Shown here piece by piece: positions 31,388-38,280 of a stretch of 38,297 nucleotides of DNA. The number at the start of each line of letters is the position of its first letter. The stretch's first letter is position 1. The notes beneath the pieces are model-generated. The model was not told the origin of the DNA and did no database searches. It was given only the letters and a program-made list of their open reading frames with translations. The position numbers and the translations under genes were made by a program. Source of the DNA: Syntrophopropionicum sp964397525 (GTDB taxonomy: Bacteria; Bacillota; Desulfotomaculia; Desulfotomaculales; Pelotomaculaceae); the NCBI GenBank assembly GCA_964397525.1, contig CAYNIY010000012.1, forward strand, positions 1 to 38,297, in the 5' to 3' direction.

Positions 31388-31585
31388 TTAGATAGAGCCT
31401 ACATGTTTTCTCATGGCGTTTAAGGCGCCTTTGTCCACCATGAGCCCGACCTCTACAGCTTCCTTGATTTCATCCTCGCCAATACCCATTTCCCGAGCCC
31501 TGCCCAGGTGATAATCCAGTCAGGGCTGACAGTGAACGCCTACTGAAACACCAATGGCAATCAGTTCCTTGGTTCGATCGTCCAT
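31388..31585 (-). CDS. AhpD/carboxymuconolactone decarboxylase-like selenoprotein (CxxU)
   Basis: This 65-residue gene is split by an in-frame TGA at 31520-31522. Reading TGA as Sec gives AIGVSVGVHCQPULDYHL, where AhpD-like proteins have the redox CxxC followed by xxYH. The rest (MGIGEDEIKEAVEVGLMVDKGA) is the usual helical remainder of the fold. The ATG at 31583-31585 has AAAGGAG 7 nt upstream. Such proteins are disulfide-dependent peroxidase-like or thiol oxidoreductases. It lies 91 nt downstream of the DUF2703 genes on the same strand. No ORF above 60 codons exists here unless TGA is read through. Confidence 0.82.
31492..31522 (-). promoter_or_regulatory. Sec codon and candidate SECIS of the AhpD-like gene
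   Basis: After TGA (31520-31522) come 11 nt, then the hairpin CCTGGGC-AGG-GCTCGGG (31492-31508). It has seven pairs, two of them G-U. The apical loop AGG starts about 19 nt after the TGA. This fits the bacterial SECIS pattern. Confidence 0.65.
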
Positions 31586-31676
31586 AACATGGCTCCTTTC
31601 GCGTTCTTGTTTTATATCTAATATTATATCTTGCCCTTAAAATGGAAACAATAGGCGGAGGCTTGCTTATTAAGCC

Positions 31677-32138
31677 TTACTGCTTTCTTTTTTTGGCGGC
31701 GAAAAACTTTTTCAGGTTTTCCGGCAGCTCCGCCAGGGGCGCCGGTTTGACAGCAGCCTCACCGTGTTCCCTGTACACTTCTCTTAAAACTGCTTCGATG
31801 ATCAGACCCCTGGGGGGCACCGTATGCTCTTTCCCTTGGTAGACCCAGACGCGGCAGTCGACGTCACCGCCGCAGAGATCGCCGCAGGATGGGCACAGGC
31901 TCTCCCTGACCTCCAGCTGGATATCCCGGCTGTTGATACGGATGGTGGGGGAGCTGACAAAACCCAGCGCCAGAGCCTGCTCCGCACTCTGCACATGGAT
32001 TTTTTGCAGTGACACCTCGATCCCGGTCGCTTCCAATACCTTGGCGACCTCCGATAGTGCCTCTTCCAGGCTGGACTCCGTGCCCCGGCAGGGGATGCAG
32101 ACATCCAGGTCCAGGTATAAGAACTCGATGTTCAGCAC
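31677..32138 (-). CDS. DUF2703 protein, or C-terminal third of a fused selenoprotein
   Basis: These 153 residues form a thioredoxin-like DUF2703 domain: VCIPCRG at the start, LGFVSSPTIRING-like centre, a Cys-rich LCPSCGDLCGGDVDC, and a basic tail (FFAAKKRKQ). The GTG at 32138 has no spaced Shine-Dalgarno (AAAAAAGG directly abuts it). The frame is open upstream through 40 Cys-rich codons (CSTDSSCC, TACC) to the TGA that ends the previous gene. It may therefore be made only as part of a longer chain by reading that TGA as Sec. Function unknown; CxxC pairs suggest metal or metalloid binding or redox. Confidence 0.75.
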   Translation of the reverse strand: MLNIEFLYLDLDVCIPCRGTESSLEEALSEVAKVLEATGIEVSLQKIHVQSAEQALALGFVSSPTIRINSRDIQLEVRESLCPSCGDLCGGDVDCRVWVYQGKEHTVPPRGLIIEAVLREVYREHGEAAVKPAPLAELPENLKKFFAAKKRKQ

Positions 32139-32232
32139 CCTTTTTTCAGCGGCGCCTGCCGGAGGTTTTGACTCCTGGGGTGCGCAGCAAGCTGTTTGTT
32201 TATCAGCTGCCGGCGCGGCGGCGGGAATGGTG

Positions 32233-32261
32233 CAGCAACTGCTGTCTGTGCTGCAGCTTCA
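32233..32261 (-). promoter_or_regulatory. Possible second Sec codon (TGA 32259-32261) with weak SECIS candidate
   Basis: The TGA lies in ESG-[TGA]-SCSTDSSCC, and the frame stays open to the next DUF2703 domain. A small hairpin CAGC-AGTT-GCTG (32233-32244) has its loop about 19 nt after the TGA. A longer alternative pairs GCAGCA with TGCTGC. The signal is weaker than at the other three sites. Confidence 0.4.
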
Positions 32262-32936
32262 GCCGGACTCTGCCGCCGGCGCCTTTGTTTCCTCCAGGCC
32301 CATTATTTTGTATGCCGCCCGGCGGATGGCCTTGGCGGGGATGTCTTCATACTCGCTGCCTTCATATTTTACAGCCCGGCAGTATGTTTCAGTTCCCAGC
32401 AGGTTTGTACAGGAATCACAGTAGTTCTCCGACACTTCGATATCCAGGATCTCCTCTATGGGGATACCATTGAAGAGGATAGTGTTGGATTGGGGAATAT
32501 TGCTGTCATCGAGCTTGGTTTCGATCAGCTCTACATTAATGCCCCGTGACTGCAGCGCCCGGTTCAGCCGCTTTACTTCCTGGGCCAGGTTTTCACCTGT
32601 ATCATAGCAGCGATCGCAGGTCTCGCCTGCCACGTCGAGGTGCTGCCACTCGATTTTTAGTGTTTTCACCGGTCTGTCCTCCTTATCAACTTGATAGGAC
32701 TGTAAGCTATTAATTATACTTCCGGATTCAGGAAGGTGGCCGCATACCCCTTTGTTATCGTACAGTATATCCTCATCGGCGGTCACCCGAAAGATGGCAT
32801 TATGCCCTTCAACCAGTTGGGCTGTCAAGCCGAGGTCGCTTTTGATATCAGCCGCTATCCTAGCGGCTAAATCATAATAACCTCATTCAACACAATAGGT
32901 TATCTGGATATTAACAGGTTTCTTTTTATTGTTCAA
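32259..32936 (-). CDS. SelW-like (Rdx family) selenoprotein domain fused to DUF2703
   Basis: From the TTG at 32936 (AGGAGG 7 nt upstream) the frame reads NIQITYCVE-[TGA]-GYYDLAARIAADI. This is the Rdx/SelW signature YCxxU-GY with Sec at residue 18. The fold continues through LVEGHNAIFRVTADEDILYDNK and HLPESGSIINSL (to about residue 77). Without a stop it runs into a DUF2703 domain (residues 90-225): KTLKIEWQHLDVAGETCDRCYD and YCDSCTNLLGTETYC. It totals 225 residues. An internal GTG at 32669, with AAGGAGG 8 nt upstream, could also give DUF2703 alone. The gene follows an ArsP-type permease, pointing to metalloid-linked thiol redox (inference). Confidence 0.85.
32850..32885 (-). promoter_or_regulatory. 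Sec codon (TGA 32883-32885) and strong SECIS of the SelW-like gene
   Basis: After TGA come 14 nt, then AGCCGCTA-GGA-TAGCGGCT (32850-32868). This is a perfect 8-bp stem whose loop GGA starts about 22 nt after the TGA. Both distance and loop G fit the bacterial SECIS pattern. The hairpin lies inside coding sequence, so a chance terminator is unlikely. Confidence 0.82.
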
Positions 32937-32987
32937 TGTTAATCCTCCTCATATAATCCATTTTGAACTTTATTTTTTTTGTAATAT

Positions 32988-33926
32988 TTAAAGCAGTCTT
33001 CCCTGGAACGACTGGAATGCAAATCCTGAAACAGCGGCCACCATAAGGATGGTGATGACAAATATTGCAACAAGCCTTGGCTTAAATATTGAAGCCAGGA
33101 GCGTTACTTCCGGTATGCTGGCGCCGGCGCCGCCGATGATCAGCGCCATGATAGCGCCGAGGCTCATCCCTTTTTCCATCAGCACCGAAGCGATGGGGAT
33201 CATGGTCTCAACCCTGATATACATGGGTACTCCAACGGCGGCAGCAACTGGTATGGCCCAGGGATTGCCTGGTCCGGCCACCTTAATGATAAACTCCTCC
33301 GGTATAAATCCGTAGATAAACGCCCCGATGCCCGCGCCCAGGACAAGGTAGGGCAGGACCTGGCGGAATAATGTCCAAGCCTGGATACCGGCTCGCTTTA
33401 CCTTTTCATTGTTTGTTAAAGGGCCGGTTACCGGTGTTATTTCCTCACAGCTGCAGCTGCAGCAGCAGGCGCTTTCTGCGCGCACCAACTTATAATCCCG
33501 GGACAGGCCGAACCGCTCCCATAATGCGCCGACAACCACGGCGCAGATAAAGGTCAGCACACTATAAAGGAGTGTTACTTTCAAGCCCATCATCATCAAA
33601 AAAAGGGCGAGGATGACGGGATTGAGCAGCGGTGAGGCGATTAGAAAAGACATGGTCGCGCCAAATGGAGCGCCGCCGTTCAGCAGGCCGGTCAAGATGG
33701 GTATGGTTGAACAGGAACAAAATGGAGTGATCGCGCCAAAAGCGGCTCCAATAATATTGCCAAGCCAGCCGCGGGGCTTGCCTAAAACGCTTTGCAGTTT
33801 TTCTTCTGATACATACTCCTGCAGCAGGGCAACCAGGAAAGAAACTCCGACAAATAAGGCCAGCAGCTCAGCTGAAATTATGAGAAAATACTTTCCTGCT
33901 GAAGCCAGGTTAACCATATCAAGCAT
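32988..33926 (-). CDS. ArsP-type (PF03773-like) membrane permease
   Basis: This 312-residue protein has about eight membrane helices. The first half holds ITPFCSCSTIPI, the Cys motif typical of ArsP and SO_0444-type permeases (organoarsenical or Cu/Zn efflux). A cytoplasmic loop carries ACCCSCSCEE, a likely metal or metalloid site. The second half has GVPMYIRVETMIPIA. It lies between the PadR regulator and the selenoprotein genes on one strand, so it is probably part of that operon. The start at 33926 follows GGGGGA. The exact substrate cannot be told from sequence. Confidence 0.85.
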   Translation of the reverse strand: MLDMVNLASAGKYFLIISAELLALFVGVSFLVALLQEYVSEEKLQSVLGKPRGWLGNIIGAAFGAITPFCSCSTIPILTGLLNGGAPFGATMSFLIASPLLNPVILALFLMMMGLKVTLLYSVLTFICAVVVGALWERFGLSRDYKLVRAESACCCSCSCEEITPVTGPLTNNEKVKRAGIQAWTLFRQVLPYLVLGAGIGAFIYGFIPEEFIIKVAGPGNPWAIPVAAAVGVPMYIRVETMIPIASVLMEKGMSLGAIMALIIGGAGASIPEVTLLASIFKPRLVAIFVITILMVAAVSGFAFQSFQGRLL

Positions 33927-33975
33927 AACTAAATTCCCCCATACACTATATTTATTAGTATTTAAAAAGTTTCTG

Positions 33976-34311
33976 CTATATAGCCTTCAAGATATAATCA
34001 GCTACTTCACGCCAGGCCCGGGATGCCACCTGCCAGGCCTGCTCCCCCTTAGGCGTCAGAGTGTACACCTTGCGTTCGCGACCGGAAACAACCTCGGCAA
34101 GCAAACTTACCAGACCGGCTTCCGTAAATTCTTTGAGCACCGGGTAAAGGCTGCCTTCCGATGGAGAGCAGCAGCTGTTGGTGAGCTCAGCTATCTGTTT
34201 CGTGATTTCATACCCGTGCATGGGCTGCCGGTGCAGCGCGTGAAGAATGAAAAAGCGGGAAAGGCTCATTTTAATCAAACCGGCCCAGTATTCCTGCGAT
34301 TCGTACTTTAT
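33976..34311 (-). CDS. PadR-family transcriptional regulator
   Basis: This winged-helix protein has MSLSRFFILHALHRQPMHGYEITKQI and GSLYPVLKEFTEAGLV, with a CCSPSEG pair of cysteines just before the wing that could sense thiols or metalloids. Open coding continues upstream of the first TTG/ATG (34278/34269) as IKYESQEYWAGLIK. AGGAGG sits 8 nt before an ATA codon at 34311, so translation may start at that rare codon; 111 residues result. It is first in the minus-strand operon and probably controls itself, the permease and the selenoproteins. Confidence 0.85.
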   Translation of the reverse strand: MKYESQEYWAGLIKMSLSRFFILHALHRQPMHGYEITKQIAELTNSCCSPSEGSLYPVLKEFTEAGLVSLLAEVVSGRERKVYTLTPKGEQAWQVASRAWREVADYILKAI

Positions 34312-34347
34312 TACAAAAACCTCCTTTCACTTACGTATAGAGATAAT

Positions 34348-34368
34348 ATGCATTTATGATAGATACAT
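34348..34368. promoter_or_regulatory. Possible PadR operator
   Basis: ATGCAT (34348-34353) and ATACAT (34363-34368) form an imperfect palindrome with a 9-nt centre. It resembles the ATGT-N-ACAT layout of PadR sites and sits over the start region of the minus-strand promoter. Confidence 0.35.
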
Positions 34369-34396
34369 TATAGGGCTAGGTATAAATAAAAGTCAA
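34367..34396 (-). promoter_or_regulatory. Promoter of the PadR-permease-selenoprotein operon
   Basis: On the minus strand TTGACT (34391-34396) and TATAAT (34367-34372) are 18 nt apart, followed by AAAGGAGG ahead of the PadR gene. Confidence 0.75.
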
Positions 34397-34404
34397 TAAA
34401 GATA

Positions 34405-34434
34405 TTGACGGATGAAAAATAAATATAATATTAT
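34405..34434 (+). promoter_or_regulatory. Promoter of the arsR-acr3 operon
   Basis: TTGACG (34405-34410) and TATTAT (34429-34434) are 18 nt apart. An AT-rich near-palindrome covering 34428-34454 could be an ArsR binding site, but this is not certain. Confidence 0.5.
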
Positions 34435-34482
34435 ATATTTAATTATATGAATATGTATCAGAAGCAGGAGTGAGATTAAAAA

Positions 34483-34857
34483 ATGATAGACAGTCTTAAA
34501 GCTCTGGGGGACCCGCACAGGCAAAACATATTAAGGCTGCTGGCCAGACAGGAAATGGGGGCTTGTGAGATCATCCAGGCTATCGGCCTGGCGCAGCCGA
34601 CTATTGCGCACCATTTGAAAATCTTAAAACAGGCGGGACTCATCAGCAGCCAAAAGGAGGGGAAGTTTGTATTTTATACATTAAATAAGGATGGGCTCAA
34701 GGGATTTCTGGATCAAGTTAATTGTTTCCTTGAGGAAATTTCTTGTTTCTCCTATGCTCAAACTAAACCTTCGCTGCTCAGGCAAAACCCTGATCTCTGC
34801 GCAGAACTGGGCTGCACCCCGGAGGTTTGTGAAACGGAGATTCAGGAAAAACAATAA
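34483..34857 (+). CDS. ArsR/SmtB-family repressor
   Basis: This 124-residue winged-helix repressor has SLKALGDPHRQNILRLLARQEM at the start, a recognition helix in GLAQPTIAHHLKILKQAGLI, and the wing KEGKFVFYTL. The C-terminal part has CFLEEISCF and CAELGCTPEVC, cysteines able to bind As(III) or a metal. These differ from the classic CxC in helix 3, so the sensor site is of an alternative type. acr3 starts 2-32 nt after the stop, supporting control of arsenite efflux. Confidence 0.9.
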   Translation: MIDSLKALGDPHRQNILRLLARQEMGACEIIQAIGLAQPTIAHHLKILKQAGLISSQKEGKFVFYTLNKDGLKGFLDQVNCFLEEISCFSYAQTKPSLLRQNPDLCAELGCTPEVCETEIQEKQ

Positions 34858-34889
34858 AGATGGAGCATAAACAGGAGGTAAACAGAATA

Positions 34890-35954
34890 ATGCCTGTGAA
34901 AACCTCGGCAAAATTGTCCTTGCTCGACCGCTATTTAACCGTGTGGATCTTCCTGGCCATGTTTTTTGGTGTCGGGCTGGGTTATGTGGTGCCCGAAGTG
35001 TCAGCCCTCCTCAAAGGATTCCAGGTTGGGACCACCTCGATCCCCATCGCTATTGGACTGATCGTGATGATGTACCCGCCATTAGCCAAGGTAAAGTACG
35101 AGGAAATCGGCAGGGTGTTCAGAAACGGCAAGGTCCTGGCGCTCTCCCTGGTTCAGAACTGGATCATCGGGCCCGTCCTGATGTTCCTGCTGGCGGTTGT
35201 CTTTTTGCAGAATTACCCGGAATACATGGTGGGTATCATCATCATTGGCCTGGCCCGCTGCATTGCGATGGTCATCATCTGGAACTCCCTGGCCAAGGGG
35301 GACTCGGAATACGCAGCGGCGCTGGTGGCCCTGAATTCAATTTTCCAGGTGCTGTTCTTTTCCGTTTACGCGTACTTTTTTGTTACTGTCGCGCCCCAGT
35401 GGCTGGGCATCAAGTCGATGGCCATCCATATTTCTATGGGGGAAGTGGCCAAGAGCGTGGCGATTTACCTCGGTATCCCGTTTCTCGCCGGGATTTTCAC
35501 CAGGTTTACCCTGATGCCGGCAAAGGGCAAAGAATGGTATGAGAAAAAATTTATCCCCCGGATCAGCCCCCTCGCCCTGATTGCCCTTTTATTTACGATT
35601 ATCGTGATGTTTTCATTAAAGGGAAATTATATCATCACCCTGCCGCTTGACGTGGTCAGGATCGCTGTACCGCTGCTCTTTTACTTTGTAATCATGTTCT
35701 TCCTGTCCTTTTTCCTCAGCAGATCCTTCGGGGTCAACTACGGCCAGAGCACGACGCTTGCCTTTACCGCAGCCAGCAACAATTTCGAGCTGGCCATCGC
35801 GGTAGCTGTGGCGGTGTTCGGCATCGACTCCGGCCAGGCCTTTGCCGCGGTTATCGGCCCGCTGATTGAAGTGCCGGTAATGATCGGCCTGGTCAATGTG
35901 GCTCTAAGCTTCAAGCGCAAGTATTTTGCCGGCGATCTGCAGGCAGGATCATAG
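34890..35954 (+). CDS. acr3: ACR3-family arsenite efflux permease
   Basis: This membrane carrier exports As(III) using the proton gradient. The 354 residues have about ten helices, starting LSLLDRYLTVWIFLAMFFGVGLGY. The essential ACR3 Cys is in GLARCIAMVIIWN. TAASNNFELAIAVAVAVFG and GPLIEVPVMIGLV lie near the C-terminus. The ATG at 34890 has AGGAGG 11 nt upstream; an in-frame ATG at 34860, two bases after arsR, is an alternative that adds 10 residues. Confidence 0.93.
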   Translation: MPVKTSAKLSLLDRYLTVWIFLAMFFGVGLGYVVPEVSALLKGFQVGTTSIPIAIGLIVMMYPPLAKVKYEEIGRVFRNGKVLALSLVQNWIIGPVLMFLLAVVFLQNYPEYMVGIIIIGLARCIAMVIIWNSLAKGDSEYAAALVALNSIFQVLFFSVYAYFFVTVAPQWLGIKSMAIHISMGEVAKSVAIYLGIPFLAGIFTRFTLMPAKGKEWYEKKFIPRISPLALIALLFTIIVMFSLKGNYIITLPLDVVRIAVPLLFYFVIMFFLSFFLSRSFGVNYGQSTTLAFTAASNNFELAIAVAVAVFGIDSGQAFAAVIGPLIEVPVMIGLVNVALSFKRKYFAGDLQAGS

Positions 35955-35983
35955 TATGTAATCCAAACAACGGAGTTGATATA

Positions 35984-36988
35984 ATGTTTGTTTTTGAGTG
36001 GTTAACAAACCAGCTTTTAAAAATGGAATGGCTTTCTAATTTAGTAAAATCACTGGTGGAAAATGTATTTGGCCTGAACATGTCAGAAAGGCTTGGCGGC
36101 AGTATCCACTTTTTCATTTATGACGTCATCAAGATATTTATTCTGTTGTCGGTACTGATATTTTTAATTTCATATATACAAAGCTTTTTCCCGCCAGAGC
36201 GTTCGAGAAAAATATTAGGAAGATATAAAGGTGTATCTGCTAATATACTTGGCGCGCTGTTAGGAACCTTAACACCGTTTTGCGCTTGTTCTTCAATCCC
36301 TCTTTTTATTGGATTCACAAGCGCAGGGCTGCCAATAGGTGTTACTTTTTCCTTCTTAATATCTTCTCCTCTTGTCGATTTGGCCTCAGTACTTCTGCTT
36401 GCCAGCATATTTAACATGAAAATTGCGATTGCCTATGTGCTGGTCGGACTTGTTCTGGCTGTTATCGGCGGCACGATAATCAGCAAGGCCAAACTAGAAA
36501 ATTATGTAGAGTCTTTTGTCTTCAGCAATAGGATGATGGAGACCGAACAAGAAGAATTAACTGCCAACGACAGGATAAATTTTGCCAAGGACCAAGTAAA
36601 AGACATTGTAAAAAGAGTTTGGTTTTATATTTTGATCGGAGTAGGTATTGGCGCAGCAATCCACAATTGGATACCTGAAGATGTGATTTCAGCTGTGGTT
36701 GGGCAGGACAAGTGGTACTCTGTGCTTATTGCAACTTTAGTCGGTATACCAATGTATGCTGATATATTCGGGACGCTTCCGATTGCCGAGGCCCTAGTGT
36801 ATAAAGGAGTAGGATTAGGCACGGCTTTGGCGTTTATGATGAGTGTCACTGCACTTTCTCTGCCTTCTATGATCATGCTGAAGAAAGTCGTTAAAACAAA
36901 GCTGTTGACAGTATTCTTCGGAGTTGTAACAATTGGCATTATAATCATTGGATACACTCTTAATGTTTTTGGATATTTATTAATATAG
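35984..36988 (+). CDS. ArsP-type (PF03773-like) membrane permease, second copy
   Basis: This 334-residue permease has about eight helices. TPFCACSSIPLFIGF matches the Cys motif of the permease at 32988, and GIPMYADIFGTLPIAEAL is the matching second-half motif. The N-terminal 35 residues are an extra amphipathic stretch, and the cytoplasmic loop lacks the CCCSCSC cluster. It probably exports a metalloid or organometalloid. It is AT-richer than acr3, as are the next two genes, so this trio may have a separate origin. Confidence 0.85.
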   Translation: MFVFEWLTNQLLKMEWLSNLVKSLVENVFGLNMSERLGGSIHFFIYDVIKIFILLSVLIFLISYIQSFFPPERSRKILGRYKGVSANILGALLGTLTPFCACSSIPLFIGFTSAGLPIGVTFSFLISSPLVDLASVLLLASIFNMKIAIAYVLVGLVLAVIGGTIISKAKLENYVESFVFSNRMMETEQEELTANDRINFAKDQVKDIVKRVWFYILIGVGIGAAIHNWIPEDVISAVVGQDKWYSVLIATLVGIPMYADIFGTLPIAEALVYKGVGLGTALAFMMSVTALSLPSMIMLKKVVKTKLLTVFFGVVTIGIIIIGYTLNVFGYLLI

Positions 36989-37034
36989 TATGAGTTCTTG
37001 CTGCTCTAGTTAAGCAATGGAAGGAGTGACATGC

Positions 37035-37907
37035 ATGTTTGATAAAATAATAATTGCGTCAGAAATATCAAAAGATGAATTTGACATGGTTAAGCGCTTT
37101 AAAGACTTGAAAATATTGGGCGTAAAAGTATGCCTGCTGTTACAATGCTTGGGTCCACATGAAAGCTTATCCAAAATATCATCATTTGTTGCGGATGTTT
37201 TTGCAGAAAACCTCAGGAAACAAAAGGATATATTGATTGAACAGGGGTATGATGTTGAGACCAGGATAGTATCCGGTATTATGAAAAATGAAATTAACAG
37301 GATAGCTGTTGAAGAGAATTTTTCTGTCATAGCAGCAGGTATTGCTGAGCAAAGTATGGTGGGTGAGTTGGTTTTTGGCGGTACAGCCCATGAAGTAATA
37401 CACCATGCCAGTATACCTGTACTTTTAATAAGGGTTTCAGGCAGCTCTGAAAAAGTACCTGGCAGCGATAAGGAATGTAATTTAACTGACCACATCTTGT
37501 ACCCTACAGACTTTTCTGATAATGCCGGTATCGCTTTTGAATATGTGAAAGATATGGTTGCCAAAGGGATAAAGCGGATCACACTTGTTCATGTCCAGGA
37601 TCCGTCAAAAACTGAACCGGAACTATCACATCGTTTGAAAGTATTCAATAAAATAGACGAGAAGAGACTACTTGATCTTAAGAATGAATTAATAAACAAA
37701 GGAGATGTTGAAGTTGATATCCACCTGCTCTACGGATCTCCATCTGCCGAACTTCTAAAATTAATAAGTGATTTAAATATCTCTTTGGTTGTAATGGGCA
37801 GCCAGGGCAGAGGGTTCATCAAGGAAATTTATCTGGGCAGCGTCAGCCATAATATAGCCAGGCATTCATCAGCATCAGTCTTGCTGATACCGGCAAAAAG
37901 AGATTAA
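37035..37907 (+). CDS. Tandem universal stress protein (UspA family)
   Basis: These 290 residues hold two Usp domains. The first (about 1-140) is divergent, and its DKIIIASEIS start lacks the usual ATP glycine motif. The second (about 150-290) keeps HILYPTDFSDNA and ends VVMGSQGRGFIKEIYLGSVSHNIARHSS, the G-x2-G-x9-G(S) nucleotide-binding motif. The ATG at 37035 has AAGGAG 8 nt upstream and is preferred to the ATG at 37017. It follows the permease in an apparent operon. Confidence 0.87.
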   Translation: MFDKIIIASEISKDEFDMVKRFKDLKILGVKVCLLLQCLGPHESLSKISSFVADVFAENLRKQKDILIEQGYDVETRIVSGIMKNEINRIAVEENFSVIAAGIAEQSMVGELVFGGTAHEVIHHASIPVLLIRVSGSSEKVPGSDKECNLTDHILYPTDFSDNAGIAFEYVKDMVAKGIKRITLVHVQDPSKTEPELSHRLKVFNKIDEKRLLDLKNELINKGDVEVDIHLLYGSPSAELLKLISDLNISLVVMGSQGRGFIKEIYLGSVSHNIARHSSASVLLIPAKRD

Positions 37908-37956
37908 AATAAATATGTATATAAAAAATGTCGCAAGATAGAAAAGGAGGATAAAA

Positions 37957-38187
37957 ATGATTATTAAAATTTTGGGGACGGGTTGTGCAAATTGCAAAAA
38001 GCTGGAACAAAACACAAGAGACGCTGTGAAGGCTCTGGGGCTCTCTGCGAAGGTTGAGAAAGTGCAGGACTTTAAGGATATTGCAAAATATGGCGTCATG
38101 AAAACGCCTGCTTTAGTGATTGATGAGGAAGTAAAAGTTCTGGGAAAGGTGCCAACAGTTGATGAAATAAAAGCACTTTTAAAATAA
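37957..38187 (+). CDS. Small thioredoxin-like redox protein
   Basis: This 76-residue protein begins MIIKILGTGCANCKKLEQNT, with active site CANC. It continues with VMKTPALVIDEEVKVLGKVPTVDEI, containing the cis-Pro of the thioredoxin fold. It belongs to the archaeal-type redox-active disulfide protein family often found next to ArsP-like permeases. AAAGGAGG lies 7-8 nt before the ATG. It probably supplies thiol reduction for the permease operon. Confidence 0.88.
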   Translation: MIIKILGTGCANCKKLEQNTRDAVKALGLSAKVEKVQDFKDIAKYGVMKTPALVIDEEVKVLGKVPTVDEIKALLK

Positions 38188-38248
38188 GTGTTTATCGGTT
38201 ATATCATTCAACGTCCGGCTTAAATATCGTGCAAGACACATAGACAGT

Positions 38249-38280
38249 AAAACCACCCGACCGGGTGGTTTTGTGCTTTT
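38249..38280 (+). terminator. Terminator of the arsR-acr3-permease operon
   Basis: AAAACCACCC (38249-38258) pairs with GGGTGGTTTT (38263-38272) around GACC, followed by GTGCTTTT. Confidence 0.8.

Noticed and set aside
31933..32473. Plus-strand ORFs of 154-163 codons opposite the DUF2703/SelW genes
   Set aside because: They are antisense shadows of GC-rich Cys-coding sequence; the minus strand shows family motifs, ribosome binding sites and SECIS hairpins.
33613..34359. 248-codon plus-strand ORF across the permease and PadR genes
   Set aside because: It is antisense to two clearly recognised genes and has no family features of its own.
34428..34454. Definite ArsR operator
   Set aside because: The AT-rich near-palindrome is suggestive, but in such AT-rich DNA imperfect palindromes arise by chance; it is mentioned only with the promoter.
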